A program made the position numbers and the translations under genes. Below the pieces are notes generated by a model. It saw only the letters and a list, made by a program, of their open reading frames with translations. It had not been told where the DNA came from and made no database searches. 64,000 bases of DNA from Rhodococcoides trifolii (GTDB lineage: Bacteria > Actinomycetota > Actinomycetes > Mycobacteriales > Mycobacteriaceae): the NCBI RefSeq assembly GCF_014635345.1, contig NZ_BMCU01000003.1, positions 620,001-684,000 on the forward strand, in the 5' to 3' direction. Of the stretch, positions 16,552 to 26,373 are shown one piece after another (within the stretch, counting starts at the first letter, position 1; every line of letters starts with the position of its first letter).

Positions 16552-17016
16552 ATGGGGGTTGCGCCGCTGTCCACGACCCACGTGACGCATCTGTCCGTCG
16601 ACGTCGGCGATCCGATCGATTTGGCGGACACACCCGACGGAGCCCGCCGCCTCGTTCCCATCGTCGGCGGTCGCGCAACCGGCGCCGTTCTGAGCGGGCT
16701 CGTCGTACCAGGGGCGGTCGACACACAGATCAGACGAACGGAGACCCACACCGACATCGATGCCGCGTACGCCATCCTGACAACCGACGGTGAGCGAGTG
16801 TATGTGCGCAACAGAGGCATTCGTGTCGCAAGCGCGGAGGACACGGCGTCGCTCGCCGAGGGCAGGACGGTCGATGCAGCCCGAGTCTATTTCCGCGGCT
16901 TCGTCCGGCTCGAGACCAGCGTGCCGCGTCTGGCGTGGATGAACGACAGGCTCTTCGTCGCACGCGGCGAGCGTTACCCCACCACGGTGGAGATCGACGT
17001 GTTCACAGTCGACTAA
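16552..17016 (+). CDS. DUF3237-family protein
   Basis: A 154-residue protein resembling DUF3237, a small beta-barrel of unknown role. Recognisable are the early V-D-V-G segment, R-L-V-P-I-V-G-G-R-A-T-G, and the late F-R-G-F-V-R-L-E-T and W-M-N-D-R-L-F-V-A-R-G-E-R segments. A TAAGGT hexamer lies 8 nt before the ATG, suggesting little or no leader. It is followed by a MarR gene 12 nt downstream, possibly co-transcribed. Confidence 0.75.
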   Translation: MGVAPLSTTHVTHLSVDVGDPIDLADTPDGARRLVPIVGGRATGAVLSGLVVPGAVDTQIRRTETHTDIDAAYAILTTDGERVYVRNRGIRVASAEDTASLAEGRTVDAARVYFRGFVRLETSVPRLAWMNDRLFVARGERYPTTVEIDVFTVD

Positions 17017-17028
17017 CATCGCCTACCC

Positions 17029-17469
17029 ATGGCAGACACCGCGGGACCCACGCTGCTCTACGCGATCAAACAGGTCGAACTAGCGGTCAGGGCCGGTATG
17101 GACAAGATGCTGCGGCCGCTGAACATCACGGTCTCGCAGTACACGGCACTCACCGTTCTCCGTCAGCGCGACGGTCTGTCGTCGGCCCAACTCGCTCGCA
17201 ATTCGTTCGTCACCGCTCAGACCATGGGCGAACTGGTCGCGACGTTGGAGAAGCGCGGATTGGTCACGCGGACCAGCGATCCCACCAACCGTCGCAGGAT
17301 GCTCACACACCTCACCTCCGCGGCGCTCGCCATGCTCGACGAGTACGACGCTGCAATCGAAGAGCTGGAAGAGAAGATGCTGGCCGATCTGTCCGATCGG
17401 GAGCGTGACGAGCTACGGCGCTACCTCGGAAGTTGCCGAACTGCGCTGACCGATCGCTCCGCTCGCTGA
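17029..17469 (+). CDS. MarR-family transcriptional regulator
   Basis: A 146-residue winged-helix regulator. The recognition-helix region S-S-A-Q-L-A-R-N-S-F-V-T-A-Q-T-M-G and the wing D-P-T-N-R-R-R are typical of MarR, flanked by dimerisation helices. TAACAT at 17014-17019 is a likely -10, 9 nt from the ATG. Target genes are unknown; the DUF3237 gene is the nearest candidate. MarR proteins usually respond to small phenolic ligands. Confidence 0.85.
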   Translation: MADTAGPTLLYAIKQVELAVRAGMDKMLRPLNITVSQYTALTVLRQRDGLSSAQLARNSFVTAQTMGELVATLEKRGLVTRTSDPTNRRRMLTHLTSAALAMLDEYDAAIEELEEKMLADLSDRERDELRRYLGSCRTALTDRSAR

Positions 17470-17525
17470 GCAAACCGACCGGTCGACGAAAAGTCGCCCC
17501 AAAACCTTTGTGAATGGCAACAAAC

Positions 17526-17539
17526 GCAGGCAAACCTGC
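17526..17539 (+). other. Small hairpin in the leader region of the diguanylate cyclase gene
   Basis: GCAGG-CAAA-CCTGC forms a perfect 5-bp stem with a tetraloop, in an A-rich stretch between MarR and the GGDEF gene. Role unknown; it does not match a c-di-GMP riboswitch by eye. Confidence 0.35.
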
Positions 17540-17647
17540 TCAATGCCGCAACTACCGTCCATTCATCAGCGATGATTCTCCGGTACACATGTTCGACAGC
17601 GGCGGGGGGCGCAGAGGACTCTTCTCGACCCGAAGGCTGGCTTCACC

Positions 17648-18757
17648 GTGGATGGATTGCGACAGTGGTGGAACGACACCGTCGATTACGACTGGCTCAT
17701 GCGGTATCACCGGGCGCACCCGTTCCTGAGGCACGCCGAGAAGTTCGTCAGTGTGTACGCCGTCTTCTACACCGCGCTGTGTCTCGGACTGCTCGTCGAT
17801 GCCGATCTCGTGCGCGGCGCCGTCGAGCACGCGGTCGTCGCGTCCTGCGCGGTCATCGCGGGGCTCATGTCGGTGTTCGCCGCGTCACGTCGTGTCGACA
17901 GCCTGCGCTCCTCACTGGCCTTCGTCGCTTCGGGCGACATCGGAACTGCAGCGGTGCTGCTCTGCCTGATTCCCTCCCCGCTCGCGGTACTCGCGACCAC
18001 GATATTCACCGGCATCGGGAACTATGCGGCATCGTTTCACGGGGCCCGCGTGCTCGCCGCCCACTACTGCCTGGTGCTCCTCACGCTCGGTACAATCGTA
18101 TTCCGCGCTGCGATCGACGGATCGTTCTCGCTCACAACGGTTCTCGTTGCCGCCGGAGCGGCCGGCGTGGTTCTGTTCACATCATCGGTCATCGTGCAGG
18201 CACTTGTCTCCTACCTCCGACGGGACGCCGCCGGAGCGTACTTCGACCCGCTGACAGGGTTGCGGAACAGGCGTGGTCTTCTCGACGCGATGAGCAGCCT
18301 GTTCCACGAGCAGAATCGCGCCGCCTCGTCCATCTGGTGCGTCGTGATCGACTTGGACGGGTTCAAGTCCATCAACGACCGGTTCGGCCACGACCACGGC
18401 GACACCGTCCTGCGGCGTACCGCAGCCCGCATCGAACACGCATGTCCGTCGACGGCGTTCTCGGCGAGAGTGGGCGGAGAGGAATTCACCGTCGTGGGAA
18501 GCGGTTCCGAGGAAATCGGTCTGGACTGCGCCGACCGAATAATGACGACGGTATTCGACGACGAGGACGACACGCCCGTGACGGCGTCGCTCGGCCTGGC
18601 CGTGTCACCGGCCGGACTGCTCCCCACCGACGGGGGGCACGCATTGACCGTCTTGTCGTCGCGCGCCGACGCCGCGATGTACGAAGCGAAACGTCGAGGT
18701 GGTCACCAGGTGGTGCACAGCGAAAACGTCGACACCGACCGTCACGGCACTAGGTGA
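17648..18757 (+). CDS. Membrane diguanylate cyclase (GGDEF)
   Basis: A 369-residue protein with about six transmembrane helices (roughly 33-190), then a cytoplasmic GGDEF domain from about 197 (D-P-L-T-G-L-R-N-R-R-G). The active-site loop is G276-G-E-E-F280, competent for making c-di-GMP from two GTP. No R-x-x-D inhibitory site is seen upstream of it. GTG start; alternatives exist. The N-terminal region resembles the membrane sensor of other rhodococcal GGDEF proteins, but no ligand is known. Confidence 0.85.
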   Translation: MDGLRQWWNDTVDYDWLMRYHRAHPFLRHAEKFVSVYAVFYTALCLGLLVDADLVRGAVEHAVVASCAVIAGLMSVFAASRRVDSLRSSLAFVASGDIGTAAVLLCLIPSPLAVLATTIFTGIGNYAASFHGARVLAAHYCLVLLTLGTIVFRAAIDGSFSLTTVLVAAGAAGVVLFTSSVIVQALVSYLRRDAAGAYFDPLTGLRNRRGLLDAMSSLFHEQNRAASSIWCVVIDLDGFKSINDRFGHDHGDTVLRRTAARIEHACPSTAFSARVGGEEFTVVGSGSEEIGLDCADRIMTTVFDDEDDTPVTASLGLAVSPAGLLPTDGGHALTVLSSRADAAMYEAKRRGGHQVVHSENVDTDRHGTR

Positions 18758-18984
18758 CCGGCTGTCGGAGAATGGTTCGCCGTCCCTCCGGTGCCGTTCG
18801 ACGAAAATCGCTCAGGTAGATCTCGTGGTGCCGTCCCGTCGGAGTCAGTCCGTGCTCCGGCAGGAATTCGTGGTGGAGTCGATGTAGAAGCGGCGCTTCG
18901 TCGTCGAACGACCCGACATGCATCGTTTGCACGCAAGATCCTTCGACCAGGCGCTCAGAGTCGCTTGAAATCGACCTTGGCCAT
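18750..18984 (-). pseudogene. GyrI-like small-molecule-binding protein, internally deleted remnant
   Basis: From ATG 18984 the first nine codons read M-A-K-V-D-F-K-R-L, the usual opening of actinobacterial GyrI-like proteins of about 200 residues, then hit TGA. In another frame the C-terminal part is intact: V-Q-T-M-H-V-G-S-F-D-D-E-A-P, then H-H-E-I-Y-L-S-D, ending T-I-L-R-Q-P-V-T (to 18750). About 130 codons are missing and the join is out of frame. A TATAGT -10 lies 5 nt before the ATG, so the promoter outlived the gene. Confidence 0.75.
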
Positions 18985-19008
18985 GGGCGACTATATCGCC
19001 GTTCGCAC

Positions 19009-19028
19009 TAGTAGACTATGGTCTACTA
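19009..19028. promoter_or_regulatory. 20-bp perfect palindromic operator
   Basis: TAGTAGAC-TATG-GTCTACTA is an 8-bp perfect inverted repeat with a 4-bp centre. It lies at about -25 to -45 of the GyrI-like remnant's promoter and overlaps a TATGGT -10 hexamer (19017-19022) for the secreted-protein gene at 19063. The shape suits a dimeric TetR/PadR-type repressor; none is encoded beside it. Confidence 0.65.
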
Positions 19029-19062
19029 AGCGCACGGGGCGCACATCTTTCGGGGGAATCAC

Positions 19063-20190
19063 ATGAACCAACACAGGTACCGCATGCTCACGGTCCTCGC
19101 CGCAGCAACACTGGTCTGCGCGATCGGAACACCCAGCGCCTCCGCGGCGCCGGCTCCGGCGCCCGCCACCGTTCTCGGGTCCATCGACGACGGACCCGGC
19201 ACCTTCCACGTCGTACGCACGGTCGACAGTGGACAGCGACCCACCGAGGCAGACAACGCAGCGTGTAAGGACTACTACGGAACGCCCCGCTCGCTTGCTG
19301 TCGTCGAGCGCCTCGACGCGCGGATGTACACGTTCGAAAACGACTCGACCACTGGGTTTCTGACCGATCCCACTGCGCAGGACATCGGTCCCATCTACGT
19401 GTGCGACGGACCGACACTCGACGGACGGGCGCTCCTGGATCAGTGGGGCCGACTGACCGCCCCCGGTCTGGGAACACTGACCATGAACGGCCCCTGCGGA
19501 CTCGAGTTCATGATCGGACAACCAGGGCGCGCTGCGGTCGACTGCGTTCTGACCATGGCGCCCAACGCATCCGGCGTCACCGGTGGTGTCGCGACGTCCA
19601 ACTCGGTGGCCAACCCGGCTCGCCTGCCCGACGGCCGCACCGGCTCCCTGTGGACGCTCTACACCCTGGGAGAGGGCACAGCACCGGTGTCCACGCCGAG
19701 ACCCGGCTCGCCACAACCGACCGGTTCGGTGAAGTACAGCGTGGGGCGCGAGGTGAATTCGGTCTCGAACAGGCGCACGTCCGCGTGCCCCGGCGGCCTG
19801 CGCAGCACGGAGATTCACGCCATCTCGGTCGATCCGGCAACCGGCGCGGTCGACGGCGAACCATCGTCGGACGTCGCGGCCACCGCGTCGATCTGTTATC
19901 AGAACCCCGGTGCGCCTGACTTCGGCGCTTCGCTGTCGATCACGACCAATGGGGTCACTCCCCCACTCACCTCGACGTCGGTCGGACAGTGCCGACGGGT
20001 GCCCCTCGCCGTCGAGCCGGGAACCGTGCAGCAGTCGTGCGGATTCACCCTCCCGCCGCAGTTCGACCGCGGCCTGACCGGCGGCCAGGTCACACTCAAC
20101 GGACTCGTCCCCGTGAACGATGCTGCCGGATCGGCCAATTCGGCCATCTGGACCACATCGTTCCTCGGGCCGATCACGGCCGGCGTGTGA
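19063..20190 (+). CDS. Secreted protein of unknown function, Cys-containing
   Basis: A 375-residue exported protein. The signal peptide ends near S-A-S-A-A, followed by an Ala/Pro-rich linker. The mature part has about seven cysteines, which could form disulfides outside the cell. No known fold was recognised; sequence is rich in Thr, Gly and Pro. A GGGGGA ribosome site precedes the ATG. Its stop overlaps the next gene's GTG as GTGA, so the two secreted proteins are co-translated and may act together. Confidence 0.75.
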   Translation: MNQHRYRMLTVLAAATLVCAIGTPSASAAPAPAPATVLGSIDDGPGTFHVVRTVDSGQRPTEADNAACKDYYGTPRSLAVVERLDARMYTFENDSTTGFLTDPTAQDIGPIYVCDGPTLDGRALLDQWGRLTAPGLGTLTMNGPCGLEFMIGQPGRAAVDCVLTMAPNASGVTGGVATSNSVANPARLPDGRTGSLWTLYTLGEGTAPVSTPRPGSPQPTGSVKYSVGREVNSVSNRRTSACPGGLRSTEIHAISVDPATGAVDGEPSSDVAATASICYQNPGAPDFGASLSITTNGVTPPLTSTSVGQCRRVPLAVEPGTVQQSCGFTLPPQFDRGLTGGQVTLNGLVPVNDAAGSANSAIWTTSFLGPITAGV

Positions 20191-21272
20191 GCAGGCGCCT
20201 CGCGGTCGCCGCACTGGCTGCAGCCACCGCCCTGTACTCGATACCCGCCCTGTACTCGATACCCGCTGCTGCGCAACTGCTTCCGCCACTCGGGTACGGC
20301 CAGACGCGAGACATCACGGTCGTGCCGCTGCCCGGTCAACCCGAGGGCATGGCCGTCGACCCCGTCGACGGAAGCCTGTGGTCCGGATCCAACCGGCCTT
20401 TCGCCGCGGCCGACGTGTGGCACTGGGACGCGACCGGTCACCTGCTGCGCACGTACTCGCTGACAGACCACGTCCCGGCCGAGCACGGAGTCAACGGCAT
20501 CACGCTCGACGGCGACGGGCGGGCCTACGCCCTCGACTACTCCGGTGCGCGGGCCGTACGAATAGATCCGGACACCGGAACCCAGTCCGTCTATGCGACG
20601 TTCGCCGACCTGCCTACGTGCGCGTCCGCGTCGGCTACCGAATGCGAACCGTCCCCCGTCGATCGACCGGCGTGGCCCAACTGGGCGAGCTTTGCCCCCG
20701 ACGGCACCATGTACGTGAGCGACTTGAACCAGGCCACGATCTGGCGGGTCCCACCGGGCGGTGGACCAGCCGAGATCTGGTACCAGAACGTCGATTTCGC
20801 CTCGCTCTACAGTGTCAACGGGATGCAGTTCGACTCCGCTGGGCGCCTGACGTTCGTCGTCACGATGTCGCTGACGCCGTCGACGATCGGGCACGGAGTG
20901 GTGTATCGGCTACCCGTCACCGCCGGCGGCTCCCCCGGTCCACTCGAACAGGTGGCGGTGACCGGTCTGGGCGACGGTCTCGCCATCGGCGCCAGCGGCA
21001 AGATCTACCTGCCGATCTCCAATCCCGTCGACAACGGTGTCGAGGTAGTCGATCCGGCAACCCGTTCGGTCGTCGACTCCCTGCCGTCCCCGGCGGACCG
21101 CATCACACGGTCGATCCCGTATTCGACACCTGCGTCGGTCGCGTTCCGCGGCACGTCCTTGATCGTGACGAATCACGGCCTCCTCGCGATCGACCCGCAT
21201 CAGTGGGCCATCCTCGAGCTCGGCGTGGGCGAGGCGGGCCTACCGCTGCACTACCCGACGGGACTGGCCTGA
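20187..21272 (+). CDS. Secreted SMP-30/NHL-like beta-propeller protein
   Basis: A 361-residue exported protein starting with GTG at 20187. After the signal peptide come repeats of the propeller type: P-E-G-M-A-V-D-P-V-D-G-S-L-W, N-G-I-T-L-D-G-D-G-R-A-Y, A-S-F-A-P-D-G-T-M-Y-V-S-D, and N-G-M-Q-F-D-S-A-G-R-L. These resemble SMP-30/gluconolactonase blades, though lactonase metal ligands cannot be confirmed by eye. Coupled to the upstream secreted protein. Confidence 0.75.
   Translation: MSRRLAVAALAAATALYSIPALYSIPAAAQLLPPLGYGQTRDITVVPLPGQPEGMAVDPVDGSLWSGSNRPFAAADVWHWDATGHLLRTYSLTDHVPAEHGVNGITLDGDGRAYALDYSGARAVRIDPDTGTQSVYATFADLPTCASASATECEPSPVDRPAWPNWASFAPDGTMYVSDLNQATIWRVPPGGGPAEIWYQNVDFASLYSVNGMQFDSAGRLTFVVTMSLTPSTIGHGVVYRLPVTAGGSPGPLEQVAVTGLGDGLAIGASGKIYLPISNPVDNGVEVVDPATRSVVDSLPSPADRITRSIPYSTPASVAFRGTSLIVTNHGLLAIDPHQWAILELGVGEAGLPLHYPTGLA
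20228..20263 (+). repeat. 18-bp tandem duplication inside a signal peptide
   Basis: An 18-bp unit (20228-20245, 20246-20263) is repeated exactly, giving A-L-Y-S-I-P twice in the signal peptide and lengthening its hydrophobic core by six residues. Confidence 0.9.
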
Positions 21273-21294
21273 TCCGCGCGTAGCATCGCGAATC

Positions 21295-22158
21295 ATGAGC
21301 ACACAGGGGTTGGTTCTCGCAGGTGGTGGCGTCGCCGGTATCGCATGGGAGTTGGGCTTCCTGCTCGGCGTCCGCGACCGTTCCGAAGAGTTGGCGCAGG
21401 CTCTGCTGGCGTCGGACGTGATCGTGGGGACGTCGGCGGGATCCTCGGTGGCCGCGCAGATCACCAGCGGTACGTCGCTCGACGAGCTTGTAGCGCAACA
21501 ACTGTCGCCCACGTCGACCGAGATCGACCCCGCGGTGGACCTGACCGGATTGGTCGAATCGTTCACCGCCGCATTCGCCAACCCCGATGCCACCGCAACC
21601 GAACGACTGCGCACTATCGGCGCCATGGCAGCGGCGGCGCCGACAGTGAGCTCGGACGTTCGCCGAGCGGTCATCGCGTCGCGCCTCCCGTCACATTCCT
21701 GGCCCGACCGCGACGTCAGAATCACCGCACTCGACGTCGCGACCGGAGAGCTCGTGGTGTTCGACCGCCACAGCGGTGTCGATCTCGTCGACGCCGTCGC
21801 AGCGAGTTGCGCGGTGCCGGGCGTCTGGCCGACGGTGCCCATCGACGGACGCCACTTCATGGACGGTGGAGTGGGAAGCAGCACCAATTGTGGAGTGGCG
21901 CAGGAGTGTGCGCGGATCGTCGTTCTCGTTCCGTCGGAGGCGCCGGGTAATTTCCTTCTCGGTGGCACCGTGGCCGACGAAGCCGCGAGCCTGACCGGCT
22001 CCGCGGTCCACACCGTGTTCGCGGACGAAGTGTCCGTCGCCGCCTTCGGCGAGAATCCTCTCGACCCCGCGACGCGCACACCGTCCGTGACGGCGGGTCG
22101 CGCGCAGGGGGCGCGGGAGGCGGAGGCGCTGGGCAATTTCTTGGGGATTGCGGTGTGA
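21295..22158 (+). CDS. Patatin-like phospholipase
   Basis: A 287-residue patatin-family lipid acyl hydrolase. The oxyanion motif G-G-G-V-A-G is at residues 10-15, the nucleophile serine is in G-T-S-A-G-S (about 45-50), and the catalytic aspartate is in the D-G-G motif (about 189-191). No signal peptide, so it is probably cytoplasmic or membrane-associated. TAGCAT at 21281-21286, 8 nt before the ATG, is a likely -10. Followed by an overlapping hydrolase gene. Confidence 0.87.
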   Translation: MSTQGLVLAGGGVAGIAWELGFLLGVRDRSEELAQALLASDVIVGTSAGSSVAAQITSGTSLDELVAQQLSPTSTEIDPAVDLTGLVESFTAAFANPDATATERLRTIGAMAAAAPTVSSDVRRAVIASRLPSHSWPDRDVRITALDVATGELVVFDRHSGVDLVDAVAASCAVPGVWPTVPIDGRHFMDGGVGSSTNCGVAQECARIVVLVPSEAPGNFLLGGTVADEAASLTGSAVHTVFADEVSVAAFGENPLDPATRTPSVTAGRAQGAREAEALGNFLGIAV

Positions 22159-22889
22159 TTCGCGCATTCACCTTGCCCGGAGATCGGTCCCGGCCCATGC
22201 TGTTCCTGCACGGGATGGGCGCAGCCGGTGTTCCTGCGTTCGGCGAGGTCGCGACCGACCGTGCGTTCGAAGGACGGCTTCGACTGTTACCCGATCTTCT
22301 GGGTTTCGGATTCAGTGACCGCCCGCGAGACTTCGATTACTCGCTGGTCTCGCACGCCGTTACCGTTGCAGATCTACTGGACGACAGTGGCCTTCGAGAC
22401 GTGGATGTGGTCGGGCACAGCATGGGCGGGTCGATAGCTGTCGAGTTGGCTGCTCGCCGACCCGATCTCGTGCGCAGTCTGGCGGTTCTCGAACCCAACC
22501 TCGAGCCGTGGGACGGAGGCGCCAGCGTACTGATCGCGCAGCAGTCCGAGGAGGGTTTCGTCGACACCGGCTTCGCAGAGTTGCTGTCAGATGTGGACAC
22601 GGAATGGGCAGCGACCCTACGCATCTGCGACCCGCGTGCCTTGCACCGGAGTGCCGTGGGTCTGTGTACCTCGTCGGTTCTCGATTCGCTCCTGAAGCTG
22701 ACGACGAGATGCGTCTACATCTACGGCGAGCTCACCGGTGCACCGAACAGCGTCGAAACGATACGCGGAGCAGGAGTCCGCATCGAGCGAATCGACGATG
22801 CGGGGCACAACATGATGGCCGACAACGCACATGCGGTGGTCGAAGTCATTCACGATTTTGTGGGCGATGGAGGACGAACCCGGCCATGA
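22155..22889 (+). CDS. Alpha/beta hydrolase
   Basis: A 244-residue alpha/beta-hydrolase. F-L-H-G-M-G is the oxyanion segment, the nucleophile elbow is G-H-S-M-G-G (about 92-97), and the C-terminal histidine is in D-A-G-H-N-M-M. GTG start overlaps the patatin stop as GTGA, so the two lipases/esterases are coupled. Substrate unknown. Confidence 0.83.
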   Translation: MIRAFTLPGDRSRPMLFLHGMGAAGVPAFGEVATDRAFEGRLRLLPDLLGFGFSDRPRDFDYSLVSHAVTVADLLDDSGLRDVDVVGHSMGGSIAVELAARRPDLVRSLAVLEPNLEPWDGGASVLIAQQSEEGFVDTGFAELLSDVDTEWAATLRICDPRALHRSAVGLCTSSVLDSLLKLTTRCVYIYGELTGAPNSVETIRGAGVRIERIDDAGHNMMADNAHAVVEVIHDFVGDGGRTRP

Positions 22890-22916
22890 TTACATCCCGG
22901 GTTGCCCACTAACGCC

Positions 22917-23684
22917 CTAATTCCTACGTCCCAACGTCTTGGTCAACACGTGCGCCTGTTCGAGCAGCAGCCGTCCCAATTCCGGACGTCGTTCTGCTCG
23001 AAACCGAGTCTCGACGCCCGTCAGGCTGAGCGCCCATGCCGGACGGCCCGCGCGGTCGAACACGGCAGCGCCCATGCCCCAGCTTCCTTCCACCAGCAAG
23101 CCGGGGTTGACGGCGTAACCCTCACGGCGAACAGCCTGAACACGTTGTTGCACAGCTTCGTTCGAGTGCGAGACACCCCATTGCGTCACCAGATCCGTCC
23201 CCGCCAGATACGCGTCCAGCTCGGCATCGGGTAGGTGCGCGAGTATCACCAAACCCGCCGAGGCAACACCGAGCGGGAAACGAATACCTTCGTGCAGCAC
23301 GTGTGACCGAAGCGGAAAGCTCCCGTCTTCCCTCAGCAGGCACACCGTCTCGTCGCCGCGCCGTGCGGAGAGGAACGCGCTCTCACCACTGTCGGCCGCC
23401 AAAGCACGGACGATGTCACGAGCGTGGTCCGTCACGTCGTACCGAGCCGACGACATGGACCCCAGCAGATAGATTTCCGGGCCCAGAAACCATCGCCCGG
23501 ACGCTCCGTCACGGTCGACGAAACCTTCCGCCGCGAGTGCGGCGAGGAGACGGTGCGCGGTGGGCCGAGCAAGCCCCGTCGCTCTCGCCAGGGACGTGGT
23601 GGAGGAACCGCCCGGCTCGGACGACCCGACCGCACGCAGCAGCGTGCTGACTCGACCGATGACGGTGGACGACTCTTCGCTCAT
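22917..23684 (-). CDS. IclR-family transcriptional regulator
   Basis: A 255-residue IclR regulator: an N-terminal winged helix (T-S-L-A-R-A-T-G-L-A-R-P-T-A-H-R-L-L, about 30-47), then a GAF-like effector domain ending with A-L-S-L-T-G-V-E. It is transcribed divergently from the scoAB CoA-transferase genes and probably controls them. A TACGGT -10 lies exactly 6 nt before the ATG, so the mRNA is likely leaderless. Confidence 0.87.
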   Translation of the reverse strand: MSEESSTVIGRVSTLLRAVGSSEPGGSSTTSLARATGLARPTAHRLLAALAAEGFVDRDGASGRWFLGPEIYLLGSMSSARYDVTDHARDIVRALAADSGESAFLSARRGDETVCLLREDGSFPLRSHVLHEGIRFPLGVASAGLVILAHLPDAELDAYLAGTDLVTQWGVSHSNEAVQQRVQAVRREGYAVNPGLLVEGSWGMGAAVFDRAGRPAWALSLTGVETRFRAERRPELGRLLLEQAHVLTKTLGRRN

Positions 23685-23690
23685 GGCGTG

Positions 23691-23785
23691 ACCGTAGCGT
23701 TCATTCGGTAGAAGCGTTCACTGAGCGGACGTATCGTCGGTCGATGTTCACGTCGTGAGCAGTTCAACGGTTTTCCATATTGGAA
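23691..23785. promoter_or_regulatory. IclR/scoAB divergent control region
   Basis: TACGGT (23696-23691, minus strand) is the -10 of the IclR gene. TTCCA-TAT-TGGAA (23773-23785) is a perfect 13-bp palindrome of the kind bound by IclR regulators. Two copies of GCGTTCA and two of ACTGAGCG occur between the genes. The IclR product is the natural candidate ligand-responsive regulator. Confidence 0.6.
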
Positions 23786-23841
23786 TCCGCAGCTGAGGTT
23801 GACTGAGCGCAGCGTTTACTCACCGAACAGGAGCTCGGACA

Positions 23842-24603
23842 GTGGCTACTCAAGTCTCACAGTCGGCGGCCGAAGCAGTCGCTGACATCGGTACCGGCGC
23901 CAGTCTCGCCGTCGGCGGGTTCGGGCTGTGCGGAATCCCCGACGTCCTCATCGACGCGATCGCCCACGGCGACGCCACCGACCTCGAAGTGTTCTCCAAC
24001 AACTGCGGCGTCGACGACCACGGCCTCGGAATTCTGCTCTCCGCCCACCGCATTCGGCGCGTCACCGCGTCCTACGTCGGAGAGAACAAAGAATTCGCCC
24101 GCCAATACCTCGCCGGCGAACTCGAAGTGGAGCTCACCCCGCAGGGCACCCTCGCCGAGCGTCTGCGCGCAGGCGGTGTCGGCGTACCCGCGTTCTTCAC
24201 CCCCGCCGGCGTCGGCAGCCCCATCGCCGACGGAGGCATGCCGTGGCGCTACGACGGCGACGGCACGGTCGCCATCGCATCACCGCCGAAAGAGACCCGC
24301 GTGTTCGGCACCAAGCGCTACGTCCTCGAAGAAGCCATCAACGCCGACTACGCGCTGGTGCACGCACACACCGGCGACACCGACGGCAACCTCGTCTTCG
24401 ACAAAACCGCCATGAACTTCAACCCGCTCGCCGCAATGGCCGGACGCATCACCATCGCCCAGGTCGAAAACCTGGTCCACCCCGGCGACATCGACCCCGC
24501 CGCCGTGCACCTGCCCGGAGTGTTCGTCCAACGCATCGTGCACACCGGACCCCAGAACAAACGCATTGAAAAGCGCACCGTCACCCAGGGAGCCACATCA
24601 TGA
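23842..24603 (+). CDS. scoA: 3-oxoacid CoA-transferase subunit A
   Basis: A 253-residue alpha subunit of succinyl-CoA:3-oxoacid CoA-transferase, which moves CoA to acetoacetate or 3-oxoadipate. The signature G-G-F-G-L-C-G-I-P near residues 28-36 and N-N-C-G-V-D are typical. GTG start with an AGGAG ribosome site. Overlaps subunit B as ATGA. The nearby leucine-degradation genes favour acetoacetate as substrate; the divergent IclR leaves a PcaIJ-like 3-oxoadipate role possible. Confidence 0.87.
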   Translation: MATQVSQSAAEAVADIGTGASLAVGGFGLCGIPDVLIDAIAHGDATDLEVFSNNCGVDDHGLGILLSAHRIRRVTASYVGENKEFARQYLAGELEVELTPQGTLAERLRAGGVGVPAFFTPAGVGSPIADGGMPWRYDGDGTVAIASPPKETRVFGTKRYVLEEAINADYALVHAHTGDTDGNLVFDKTAMNFNPLAAMAGRITIAQVENLVHPGDIDPAAVHLPGVFVQRIVHTGPQNKRIEKRTVTQGATS

Positions 24604-25232
24604 CCGGATGGTCACGCGAGGAGATGGCGGCACGCGCCGCCGCCGAGATGATCGACGGAGAATACGTGAACCTCGGAATCGGGCTGCCCACCCTGATTCC
24701 CGGTTTCCTCTCCCCCGACATCGACGTCACCCTGCACTCGGAGAACGGCATTCTCGGCACCGGCCCCTACCCCACCGAGGACAGGATCGACCCCGACCTC
24801 ATCAACGCCGGCAAGGAAACCGTCACCGTCAACCCCGGTGCGGCGTACTTCGATTCCTCGCTCTCGTTCGGGATGATCCGCGGCGGCCACATCGACACCG
24901 CAGTGCTCGGCGGCATGCAGGTCTCGCGCACCGGTGACCTCGCGAACTGGATGGTCCCCGGCAAGATGGTCAAAGGCATGGGCGGGGCGATGGACCTCGT
25001 GCACGGCGCCGGCCGTGTCATCGTGATCATGGAACACACCGACCGCGACGGAAACCCGAAGATCCTCGACGCCTGCACCCTCCCCCTCACCGGGCAGGGC
25101 GTCGTCGACCGCATCATCACCAACCTCGCCGTCATCGACGTCGTCGGCGACGGGACCCTCGCACTGGTAGAACTGGCACCGGGCGTCAGTCGGGAAGACG
25201 TGCTGGCCGCGACGGGGGCCGAGCTCGTCTAG
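24600..25232 (+). CDS. scoB: 3-oxoacid CoA-transferase subunit B
   Basis: A 210-residue beta subunit. The catalytic glutamate lies in H-S-E-N-G-I-L-G (about 47-54), which forms the covalent glutamyl-CoA intermediate. N-L-G-I-G-L-P-T near 21-28 is the family signature. Coupled to subunit A by a 4-nt overlap. In M. tuberculosis scoAB (Rv2504c-Rv2503c) directly precede accD1-accA1; here they are on the opposite strand and separated from them. Confidence 0.88.
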   Translation: MTGWSREEMAARAAAEMIDGEYVNLGIGLPTLIPGFLSPDIDVTLHSENGILGTGPYPTEDRIDPDLINAGKETVTVNPGAAYFDSSLSFGMIRGGHIDTAVLGGMQVSRTGDLANWMVPGKMVKGMGGAMDLVHGAGRVIVIMEHTDRDGNPKILDACTLPLTGQGVVDRIITNLAVIDVVGDGTLALVELAPGVSREDVLAATGAELV

Positions 25233-25244
25233 GAGCGGTCGACG

Positions 25245-26225
<981 letters not shown>

Positions 26226-26361
26226 CTGGTTTTGCTCTCTTTCAGCTCTGGTTTGAATTTGACGACAATGACCTTGCTCATTGTTGTTTCCTATCTCGCA
26301 CCCGGGGAGTCCCGGTGTTTAGGGGTAAAACCCGTGACCCCCACAATGGCCGCCGATGTTC

Positions 26362-26367
26362 TAGATT
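26362..26367 (+). promoter_or_regulatory. -10 hexamer TAGATT, leaderless GTG start
   Basis: TAGATT lies exactly 6 nt before GTG 26374. Upstream, CCGGG-GAGT-CCCGG (26302-26315) is a small inverted repeat that could be an operator for the aldo/keto reductase and XRE pair. Confidence 0.5.
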
Positions 26368-26373
26368 CGAGCC

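Noticed and set aside
17470..17647. Possible c-di-GMP riboswitch before the diguanylate cyclase gene (GGCAAACC-like stretch).
   Set aside because: Only a 5-bp hairpin is clear; the conserved GEMM core and its second stem are not recognisable.
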